DNA from: Chloroflexaceae bacterium
GTDB lineage: Bacteria > Chloroflexota > Chloroflexia > Chloroflexales > Chloroflexaceae
NCBI GenBank assembly: GCA_026417815.1
Contig: JAOACN010000719.1
Span: 1 to 6,029, forward strand
Length of the DNA stretch: 6,029 bases
Direction of reading: 5' to 3'
In this document: positions 1 to 4,466 of the stretch, one piece after another
Position numbering within the stretch: the stretch's first letter is position 1
Layout: each line of letters starts with the position of its first letter
The notes under the pieces: model-generated
Told to the model about the DNA's origin: nothing
The model's input: only the letters and a program-made list of their open reading frames with translations
Databases searched by the model: none
Made by a program: the position numbers and the translations under genes

Positions 1-66
1 CGCTACGGCCTCCCCGCCTATGTTCAGCGCAGGACTTGCCGGATGCACCACTAAACCCTCCCAGCC

Positions 67-100
67 CCCGTACGGACGCAGCGGGCTGCGTCCGTACGGG
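67..100. repeat. Perfect inverted repeat (16-bp arms, 2-nt centre)
   Basis: The left arm 67-82 is the exact reverse complement of the right arm 85-100, with only GG between them. In single-stranded form the middle would open to give a larger loop. Each arm contains the 8-bp palindrome CCGTACGG (68-75 and 92-99), and a third copy lies at 119-126. There is no T-tract on either side, so it does not look like an intrinsic terminator. It resembles a REP-type palindromic element or a cruciform-forming site. Confidence 0.85.
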
Positions 101-143
101 AGCCGCAGCGCGCTACGTCCGTACGGGAGCCGCAGCGCGCTAC
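90..143. repeat. 27-bp tandem repeat, two exact copies
   Basis: Positions 90-116 and 117-143 are identical 27-bp units in direct tandem. A shorter degenerate unit precedes them at about 67-89, with a few bases missing and its CCGTACGG core retained. The last unit runs into the second copy of the 60-bp repeat. Because each unit carries the self-complementary CCGTACGG, the array offers several alternative hairpins. No protein-coding role is supported. Confidence 0.85.
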
Positions 144-230
144 GGCCTCCCCGCCTATGTTCAGCGCAGGACTTGCCGGATGCACCACTAAACCCTCACA
201 GAGCTTGCTATTTTTACGTCACAGTGCCTG

Positions 231-258
231 TAGACATGCACAATCTCTTGCGTATAAT
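231..258 (+). promoter_or_regulatory. Sigma70/SigA-type promoter for the SPFH gene
   Basis: A consensus -10 hexamer TATAAT lies at 253-258. A -35-like TAGACA (one mismatch to TTGACA) lies at 231-236, 16 bp upstream. The surrounding 198-280 is clearly more AT-rich than the rest of the window, including a short A/T run at 210-216 upstream of the -35. Transcription should start near 265, giving a leader of about 75 nt before the ATG at 340. This is the best promoter match I can find in the window. Confidence 0.75.
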
Positions 259-278
259 ACAGCTTAATCGGTATGAAT

Positions 279-294
279 TTTCGCGGTAGCGAAA
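279..294 (+). other. Small leader hairpin in the SPFH gene 5' UTR
   Basis: TTTCGC (279-284) pairs with GCGAAA (289-294) around a GGTA loop. It lies about 15 nt downstream of the predicted transcription start. It could stabilise the leader RNA. With only six base pairs and no comparative data, it may be coincidental. Confidence 0.35.
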
Positions 295-312
295 TGGGCG
301 CTCCGTGCAATA

Positions 313-326
313 CGAACATATGTTCC
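313..326 (+). promoter_or_regulatory. LexA-like (SOS box) palindrome upstream of the SPFH gene
   Basis: The 14-mer CGAACATATGTTCC contains the perfect 12-bp palindrome GAACATATGTTC (314-325). It fits the Bacillus-type LexA operator CGAACRNRYGTTYC at every position. It sits about 50 bp downstream of the predicted transcription start and one base before the ribosome binding site AGGAG (327-331). A repressor there could block elongating polymerase, or the RNA form could fold next to the Shine-Dalgarno sequence. The sequence match is directly visible. LexA binding is inferred, since no lexA gene is in the window and the host's own LexA motif is unknown. Confidence 0.5.
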
Positions 327-339
327 AGGAGTATTCCGA

Positions 340-1338
340 ATGAGCCCACTCCGCCGCTCGATACTGATCGTCTCGCTGATCATTCTGTTTCTGCTTTCCT
401 GGCTGCGCGCGAGCCTTGGGCTCGGTATCGGGTGGACGGGGGTGCTCTGGGATACGCTGCGGGTGTTTCTTCCTGCCGCCCTCCTGCTCGCCTTCGCCTT
501 TTCCATCCAGCGGATCCCGCGCGAGCCTCACATAGCCGCGGTGCGTCGGGATCTCTTTGGCTCGCTGGAGATGATCGAGGATCGCGGGTTCTGGCACGTT
601 CCCGGTCTGTACAAGACCCTGGCGCGTATGCCGGCCTACCCCCTGCTCTTCGAGCACGAGGTCGAAAACATTGACACCCGCACGGCCTGGTTGAGCCCTA
701 TTCAACGGGTGCGGGTGCGGTGCACGTACCAGGTGACGAACGCGCTCACCTGCTACGAAACCTCGGTCAATCTGTACCAGGTGATCAGGGACCTGCAAAC
801 GCGCGAGGGGTTGAGCCAGAGCGACCCGGAGTTATGGCGCCGGGTGCTGTTGATGTTGATGAGCATCTCGCTGGACGACTGCCTCCGCGATGTGGTGTGG
901 GACTGGCCGGCAGACAACGACCCCTACGCCCTCAGCCTGAACCGGCGCCGCCTGGCCGAACAGTTGCTGCAACGCATGCGCGCCACCGCCCGTGACTGGG
1001 GCATCTACGTGAGCGAGATCGTGCTTGAGTCGATCACGATTGATCAGGAGCTTATCAAGCGGAAGAACCGCAACAAAGACAACGAGATCACCGAGGCCCA
1101 GCACAAGGCGAAGATCGAGGCAGTAGGCATCCAGACCCGGGGCGTGGCCGAGGCCGCGGTGCGCGCTCGCACGGTCCGGCGCATCCTCGAGGAGTTGCGG
1201 GACATGGGAGAGTTGCCCCGGCTGGATGAAAACACCATCGCCCAGATCGTCCGCGCCGCAATGTACAGCGACGGCCAGATGATCGGGCGTGGCCCCCTGG
1301 AGCGCAGCAACGGGGCCGGTCCGGCGAAGACGCCCTGA
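340..1338 (+). CDS. Membrane-anchored SPFH/Band 7 domain protein
   Basis: The product is a 332-residue SPFH/Band 7 (stomatin/prohibitin-type) protein, a family that oligomerises at membranes and organises membrane domains or partner proteases. Two hydrophobic segments (about residues 8-22 and 35-56) form an N-terminal membrane hairpin. The SPFH-like core spans about 63-235 and contains VRVRCTYQVTN (124-134) and the typical late-core stretch DWGIYVSEIVLESITI (219-234). A charged Ala/Glu/Arg-rich helix with coiled-coil character follows at about 236-290, as is usual for the family, then a short Gly/Pro-rich tail. The core is more divergent than classical stomatins, with an unusual insertion around 155-200 rich in Asp, Trp and Leu. 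The ATG is supported by AGGAG at 327-331, 8 nt upstream. phoU follows 112 bp downstream on the same strand but has its own signals. The family call is fairly secure, but the cellular role is not known; a LexA-like box precedes the gene. Confidence 0.8.
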   Translation: MSPLRRSILIVSLIILFLLSWLRASLGLGIGWTGVLWDTLRVFLPAALLLAFAFSIQRIPREPHIAAVRRDLFGSLEMIEDRGFWHVPGLYKTLARMPAYPLLFEHEVENIDTRTAWLSPIQRVRVRCTYQVTNALTCYETSVNLYQVIRDLQTREGLSQSDPELWRRVLLMLMSISLDDCLRDVVWDWPADNDPYALSLNRRRLAEQLLQRMRATARDWGIYVSEIVLESITIDQELIKRKNRNKDNEITEAQHKAKIEAVGIQTRGVAEAAVRARTVRRILEELRDMGELPRLDENTIAQIVRAAMYSDGQMIGRGPLERSNGAGPAKTP

Positions 1339-1403
1339 CCATTGGTAGCGGCGCCCGCGCCGATTGTAGCCGCCTCTTATCCTTCTATGCCGAACGCAGG
1401 GAT

Positions 1404-1446
1404 TATACTGATAGCAGGCATCGTCCCCATGCCACACAAGGAGGTG
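1404..1446 (+). promoter_or_regulatory. Probable phoU promoter -10 and strong ribosome binding site
   Basis: The gap between the SPFH gene and phoU contains a -10-like TATACT at 1404-1409. No convincing -35 lies 16-18 bp upstream; TTATCC at 1378-1383 is too far. The ribosome binding site AAGGAGGTG (1438-1446) is nearly a full anti-16S match, with its GGAGG core 6 nt before the ATG at 1451, which fixes the phoU start. phoU could be expressed both from this site and by read-through from the SPFH gene. No Pho-box-like direct repeats are evident. Confidence 0.5.
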
Positions 1447-1450
1447 TGCC

Positions 1451-2110
1451 ATGCGCGTCCGGCAGCATTACGATGATCAACTCCTGGCGCTTCACAACGA
1501 AGTGGTCAGCCTCGGAAACCTGGTCGTAACGGCGATTACCCGGGCCCTGGAGGCCCTGGCAACCAACGATCTGGAACTGGCCCGCGAGGTCCGGGCGGCG
1601 GATCTGCGCGTGAACCAGGCCCAGCAGACCCTCGAGTCCCACGCCTTCTTGCTCATCGCCACCCAGCAGCCGGTGGCCCGCGACCTGCGCAGCATTCTGT
1701 CGGCCATCGTTGTGGGGAGCGAGCTGGAACGTATCGGCGATTACGCCAAGGGCATCGCCCAGTTCGTCATCGGTCCCGACGGCCCGCTGACCTTGCAGCC
1801 GCCCCCCGAACTGCTCGACCTGGGCGCCGTTGCCGTTGAGACGCTGCGGCAGGCCCTCACCGCATTTGCCGACCTCGACGCGGCGCTGGCCCAGGCGGTC
1901 GGCGCGAAGGAAGAGCAGGTTGACCAGCTCTACGATAAGGTGATCGCCATTATCGGCGACGCTATAGCGCACAATAAGGAGCATGCTCCGCGCGCCGCCG
2001 ATCTGCTCTTCATTGCCCACAATCTGGAGCGTATCTCCGACCGGGCGACCAATATCGCCGAGCGCGTGATCTTTCAAACCAGCGGTGAGACGGTGCAGTT
2101 GAATCCTTAG
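1451..2110 (+). CDS. phoU: PhoU-family phosphate signalling/transport regulator
   Basis: The product has 219 residues, the normal length for a full PhoU made of two three-helix PhoU repeats. Each repeat carries the family's metal-binding signature: E91-L-E93-R-I-G-D97-Y in the first half and N191-LERISD-RATNIAE204 in the second. The conserved QQPVARDLR segment (72-80) precedes the first signature. PhoU proteins are cytoplasmic. They bind metal clusters and link the Pst phosphate transporter to the PhoR/PhoB two-component system, restraining the Pho response and phosphate uptake when phosphate is ample. Here the gene stands apart from pstSCAB and phoRB, at least within this window, behind an SPFH gene and convergent to a deacetylase gene. 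It may therefore be a second or orphan PhoU paralogue. Its start is set by a near-perfect ribosome binding site. The reading frame is complete, with both signatures intact. Confidence 0.95.
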   Translation: MRVRQHYDDQLLALHNEVVSLGNLVVTAITRALEALATNDLELAREVRAADLRVNQAQQTLESHAFLLIATQQPVARDLRSILSAIVVGSELERIGDYAKGIAQFVIGPDGPLTLQPPPELLDLGAVAVETLRQALTAFADLDAALAQAVGAKEEQVDQLYDKVIAIIGDAIAHNKEHAPRAADLLFIAHNLERISDRATNIAERVIFQTSGETVQLNP

Positions 2111-2135
2111 TTCTACAAAGAGACTTCTCCTTGCA

Positions 2136-2177
2136 GGGGAGGTTTGGAGAGGCTTCGCCCCTCCAAACCTCCCCTTT
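2136..2177. terminator. Strong hairpin after phoU, probable terminator
   Basis: The arms 2136-2149 and 2161-2174 are perfect 14-bp reverse complements. Inside the loop, GGC (2151-2153) and GCC (2157-2159) pair around TTC. On the plus strand the stem is followed only by TTT (2175-2177), so it is a weak-tailed intrinsic terminator or a repeat element acting as one. It begins 25 bp after the phoU stop codon, in the gap between convergent genes, where a terminator is expected. The 9-mer GGTTTGGAG in its left arm recurs at 2252-2260, pointing to a repeat origin. Confidence 0.5.
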
Positions 2178-2217
2178 CCGGTGCAGCGCGGCGAAGCCGC
2201 GCCGTACCGGAAAGGGG
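2171..2217. repeat. Second long hairpin overlapping the first
   Basis: The arm 2171-2182 is the exact reverse complement of 2206-2217 (12 bp). The inner part pairs further, 2183-2192 with 2196-2205, with one G-T wobble and one mismatch, closing on a GAA loop. The total stem is about 21 bp. Its left foot (2171-2174) is the same CCCC that closes the 2136-2174 hairpin, so the two structures cannot both form completely in one molecule. No T-tract follows on either strand. A small perfect hairpin, CCTGCGG/CCGCAGG (2221-2237), comes directly after it. Confidence 0.75.
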
Positions 2218-2259
2218 AATCCTGCGGGGGCCGCAGGCCACCTCACCTGGCGGTTTGGA

Positions 2260-2300
2260 GGAAGGGTGGGGCAATCGGGTTTCCCCACGTCCCTGCCTGC
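2260..2300. repeat. Palindromic dispersed repeat, copy 1 (3' side of lmbE)
   Basis: This segment aligns with 3149-3188 on the other side of the deacetylase gene. The best part, 2278-2300 versus 3166-3188, matches at 20 of 23 bases, and all three differences are transitions. The segment contains an imperfect hairpin at 2266-2288 in which GTGGGG pairs with CCCCAC. The orientation is the same as copy 2, so the gene lies between direct repeats. Nothing protein-coding is supported here. Confidence 0.65.
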
Positions 2301-2345
2301 AGTGAGGGTCTGGTCCTCCCAGGAAAAAACCGTTACCCCCTCGCG

Positions 2346-2366
2346 GTGGAGGGTCGAGCCCTCCAC
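2346..2366 (-). terminator. Hairpin just downstream of the deacetylase gene
   Basis: GTGGAGGG (2346-2353) pairs perfectly with CCCTCCAC (2359-2366) around a 5-nt loop. On the minus strand it begins 3 nt after the deacetylase stop codon. A run of six T on the minus strand (2329-2324) follows, but about 16 nt beyond the stem, so it is not a textbook intrinsic terminator. It may still stall polymerase or protect the mRNA 3' end. Confidence 0.4.
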
Positions 2367-2368
2367 AC

Positions 2369-3106
2369 TCAATTCTCCGCCCGGTGGAAGGTTTCGGCCA
2401 GGGGCAGGCCGAAGGCTTCGCCGCGCTCGCGCGACCAGGTTCGCAGCCGTTCGGCCAGTTCGCTCTGGTCCTCCCCAAGCTGGCTGACGTGGCACCGCAG
2501 GGCGGCCAGTTTGGTCTCAAAGGTCTCCGACACGTCCACCGCGTGGTTCAGGTGGGGCGCGCCCATCACGTAGAGTTCGCGCACGCGGCTGGGGGCCAGG
2601 CCCTCGGCGAGCAGTTCGGGAAAGTCCCAGCCATTCTGGGCGGCGGGGTAGACCGCGGCGATGGTGGCCTCGCCCGCCGCCAGGTGGTCGGGGTGAAAAC
2701 GACCCAGAGAATAGTTCGGCGTCCAGACCCGCTCCGGCGACTGGCAGACGACGCGGTAGGCGCGGGTGCGGCGGATCTGGCGCACGATCTCGCGGCGGAG
2801 TTCCAGCGTCGGCAGCAACAGGCCGTCGGGGAAGTCGAGGAACACTACCTCTTTGATGCCCAGCACGGCGGCGGCGGCCTGCTGCTCGGCCTTGCGCACC
2901 TGTGAAATGCGCTGCCGGGCCTCGGGGCCGACATCGGTGGCGTCGTCGGGGCCGCCCGAGGCGCCGTCGGTGCAGATCACCAGGGTCACTTCCCACCCCT
3001 CGCGCGCCCAGGCGGCGATCGCGCCGCCGCAGCCGAACTCCGCGTCGTCGGGGTGGGCCACCACCACCAGCACCGTCCGCGGACGCTCCTCCTCTGTCGT
3101 GGTCAT
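2369..3106 (-). CDS. PIG-L/LmbE-family zinc-dependent N-deacetylase
   Basis: The product has 245 residues, typical of bacterial PIG-L (LmbE-like) deacetylases. These use a zinc ion to remove acetyl groups from N-acetylglucosamine-type sugars, for example MshB in mycothiol and BshB in bacillithiol synthesis. The zinc/catalytic motif AHPDDAEFGCGG is at residues 17-28 (H18 and D21 as ligands, D20 as likely base). The second motif, HPDH (138-141), supplies the third ligand. Between them are the conserved TDGASGG (46-52), R71-K-A-E74 and LDFPDG (90-95). There is no signal peptide, so it is probably cytoplasmic. The start is supported by AGGAGA (minus strand, 3118-3113), 6 nt before the ATG. The gene faces phoU tail-to-tail and is divergent from xylA. 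The exact substrate cannot be told from the sequence: the AHPDDAE form suits BshB-like or other sugar deacetylases, but no thiol-pathway partner gene is nearby. Copies of one palindromic repeat bracket the gene. Confidence 0.9.
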   Translation of the reverse strand: MTTTEEERPRTVLVVVAHPDDAEFGCGGAIAAWAREGWEVTLVICTDGASGGPDDATDVGPEARQRISQVRKAEQQAAAAVLGIKEVVFLDFPDGLLLPTLELRREIVRQIRRTRAYRVVCQSPERVWTPNYSLGRFHPDHLAAGEATIAAVYPAAQNGWDFPELLAEGLAPSRVRELYVMGAPHLNHAVDVSETFETKLAALRCHVSQLGEDQSELAERLRTWSRERGEAFGLPLAETFHRAEN

Positions 3107-3121
3107 ACCTTCTCTCCTCAG

Positions 3122-3138
3122 GGGGTGTTACGCACCCC
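3122..3138. other. Leader hairpin upstream of the deacetylase ribosome binding site
   Basis: GGGGTG (3122-3127) pairs with CACCCC (3133-3138) around a short loop. In the minus-strand transcript this hairpin ends 3 nt before the AGGAGA ribosome binding site but does not include it. It could position or protect the translation start, or it may be part of the neighbouring repeat. Confidence 0.35.
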
Positions 3139-3148
3139 GACGCCTGCT

Positions 3149-3188
3149 GGAAGGCGGGGAAACCCGGTTTCCCCGCGCCCCTGCCCGC
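3149..3188. repeat. Palindromic dispersed repeat, copy 2 (5' side of lmbE)
   Basis: The core 3154-3176 is a near-perfect palindrome: an 11-bp arm (3154-3164), one central C, and the exact complement (3166-3176). It aligns with 2260-2300. Comparing the cores, the pair C3155-G3175 appears as T2267-A2287 in the other copy. This is a compensatory change that keeps pairing. C3163-G3167 corresponds to a T-G wobble in copy 1, and A3160-T3170 to a C-T mismatch. It lies between divergent promoters and contains no gene. Confidence 0.7.
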
Positions 3189-3219
3189 CGGGAAAGCACG
3201 CTGGCGCAACCTTGCTTGC

Positions 3220-3229
3220 ATTGTACAAT
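3220..3229. promoter_or_regulatory. xylA promoter candidate / ATTGTACAAT palindrome
   Basis: TACAAT at 3224-3229 is a good -10 hexamer for xylA, predicting transcription from about 3236 and a leader of about 80 nt. It is half of a perfect 10-bp palindrome, ATTGTACAAT, so the same motif reads as a -10 towards the divergent deacetylase gene (minus strand 3225-3220). No convincing -35 is found at 16-18 bp on either strand, so an activator may be needed, or the palindrome may be an operator. It is the only AT-rich patch between the two divergent genes. Confidence 0.45.
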
Positions 3230-3248
3230 ACGGCTGAGACGGAGGGGC

Positions 3249-3271
3249 GCGGGGCGGCTACGCCGCCCCGC
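3249..3271 (+). other. GC-rich hairpin in the xylA leader
   Basis: The arms 3249-3258 and 3262-3271 are perfect 10-bp reverse complements with a TAC loop, made only of G and C. It would lie in the xylA 5' leader, about 30 nt upstream of the ribosome binding site. No T-tract follows, so it is not an evident attenuator. Its simple composition suggests another member of the intergenic palindromes seen across the window. Confidence 0.55.
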
Positions 3272-3314
3272 ACCTTCCCCGAACGTGCCCGATGCGTCAG
3301 GAAAGGATTTCCTT

Positions 3315-4466
3315 ATGACCTACGCTCCCACGCCTGCGGATAAGTTTACCTTTGGCCTCTGGACAGTGGGCAACCCCGGGCGCGATCCCTTCGGCGAGCC
3401 GGTGCGCCCGCGCTACGACCCGGTGACCCTCGTGCACCTACTGGCCGAGGTCGGCGCCTACGGGGTCAATTTTCACGACAATGATCTGGTGCCCATTGAC
3501 GCCACCCCCGCCGAACGCGACCGCATCGTGCGCGACTTCAAGGCCGCCCTGGACGCCACCGGCCTCGTCGTGCCCATGGCGACGACGAATCTCTTCAGCG
3601 ACCCCGCCTTCAAGGACGGGGCCTTTACCGCCAACGATCCCCAGGTGCGGGCCTACGCCTTGCAGAAGGCCATGCGCGGCATTGACCTGGGGGTGGAGTG
3701 CGGGGCCGAGTTGTACATCTTCTGGGGCGGCCGCGAGGGCACGGAGACCGATGCCGTCAGGGACCCGCGCGAGGCCCTCAAGCGTTACCGCGAGGCGATC
3801 AATTACCTCTGCGCCTATGTCAGGGACCAGGGCTATCCCCTGCGTTTCGCCCTCGAACCCAAGCCCAACGAGCCGCGTGGCGACATCTACCTGGCGACCG
3901 TGGGCCATGTGCTGGCGTTTATCGCTACCCTCGACTACCCCGAGATGGTCGGCGTCAACCCCGAGGTGGCCCACGAGACCATGGCCGGCCTGAACGTGCT
4001 CCACGGCGTCGCCCAGGCCTGGGAGGCGGGCAAGCTCTTCCACATTGACCTGAACGACCAGGTGATCGGGCGCTACGATCAGGATTTCCGGTTCGGCTCG
4101 GCCAATCTGAAGGCTACCTTCTTCCTGGTGAAGTTTCTGGAGGATGTGGGCTTTGATGGCCCGCGACAGTTTGACGCCCACGCCTATCGCACCGAAGATC
4201 TTGAAGGAGTCAAGGATTTTGCCCGCGGATGCATCCGCACCTATCTGATCCTCAAGGAGAAGGCGCGTCGCTGGAACGCCGACCCCGAGATCCAGGCCCT
4301 CCTGGCCGAGATCAACGCCGGCGACCAGGGTCCCGTTGCCTACAGCCGCGAGCACGCCAGCGCGCTCAAGGCCCGCGCCTTCGATCGGGCGGCCCTGGGG
4401 GCGCGGGGTCTGGCCTACGAGCGCCTTGACCAGTTGACCATCGATCTGTTGCTGGGGGTGCGATGA
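3315..4466 (+). CDS. xylA: D-xylose isomerase, Streptomyces-type (class I)
   Basis: The product has 383 residues and interconverts D-xylose and D-xylulose, the first step of bacterial xylose catabolism; the family also isomerises glucose to fructose. It is a cytoplasmic TIM-barrel metalloenzyme. The residues line up with Streptomyces rubiginosus numbering without a shift. The catalytic pair H54 and D57 (in FHDND), metal ligands E181, E217, D245 and D287 and second-site ligands H220, D255 and D257 are all present, as are K183 and pocket residues W16, F94, W137 and F26. The length and lack of an N-terminal extension fit the short class I type, not the E. coli-like class II. R253 stands where actinobacterial enzymes usually have Lys, N20 where they have Trp, and H289 where they have Lys. 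The ATG at 3315 is chosen because AAAGGA (3302-3307) lies 7 nt upstream and homology starts here. The frame stays open a further 183 codons upstream, but only by shadowing the opposite gene. It overlaps xylB by ATGA. Confidence 0.97.
   Translation: MTYAPTPADKFTFGLWTVGNPGRDPFGEPVRPRYDPVTLVHLLAEVGAYGVNFHDNDLVPIDATPAERDRIVRDFKAALDATGLVVPMATTNLFSDPAFKDGAFTANDPQVRAYALQKAMRGIDLGVECGAELYIFWGGREGTETDAVRDPREALKRYREAINYLCAYVRDQGYPLRFALEPKPNEPRGDIYLATVGHVLAFIATLDYPEMVGVNPEVAHETMAGLNVLHGVAQAWEAGKLFHIDLNDQVIGRYDQDFRFGSANLKATFFLVKFLEDVGFDGPRQFDAHAYRTEDLEGVKDFARGCIRTYLILKEKARRWNADPEIQALLAEINAGDQGPVAYSREHASALKARAFDRAALGARGLAYERLDQLTIDLLLGVR

Larger units (their letters stand above)
1..197. repeat. Repeat block: 60-bp direct repeat, two copies 137 bp apart
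   Basis: Positions 1-60 are identical to 138-197, base for base by eye, and weak similarity continues a few bases further (61-64 versus 198-201). The 77 bp between them hold a hairpin and 27-bp tandem units, described separately. Because the window opens exactly at the start of a repeat copy, the array probably continues to the left. Short open frames cross the block, but their predicted peptides simply repeat (a Leu-Arg-Pro-Tyr-Gly-Ser-Arg pattern) and show no protein-like composition, so I see no gene here. The block is probably a dispersed non-coding intergenic repeat. It ends 34 bp before the -35 element of the next gene. Confidence 0.9.

Noticed and set aside
1..197. Possible CRISPR array
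   Set aside because: Only two long copies are present, the spacing is irregular, and the intervening sequence is itself repetitive rather than a unique spacer. No cas gene is nearby.
214..798. 194-codon minus-strand open frame over the SPFH gene start and promoter
   Set aside because: Its composition is Arg/Pro/Gln/Gly-rich with no domain. It overlaps a promoter and gene with clear signals on the other strand.
1349..1362. Terminator between the SPFH gene and phoU
   Set aside because: CGGCGC/GCGCCG can pair, but the central loop is only 2 nt, or 4 nt with a shortened stem. No T-run follows, so it is too weak to call.
2131..2487. Open frames on both strands in the phoU-deacetylase gap
   Set aside because: The peptides are translations of hairpin repeats (Pro/Gly/Arg-rich), with no ribosome binding site or family resemblance.
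2766..3314. In-frame upstream extension of xylA by 183 codons
   Set aside because: The extension is antisense to the well-supported deacetylase gene. Its peptide is Arg/Ser/Pro-rich with no family resemblance, and class I xylose isomerases start where the ATG at 3315 lies, right after a ribosome binding site.
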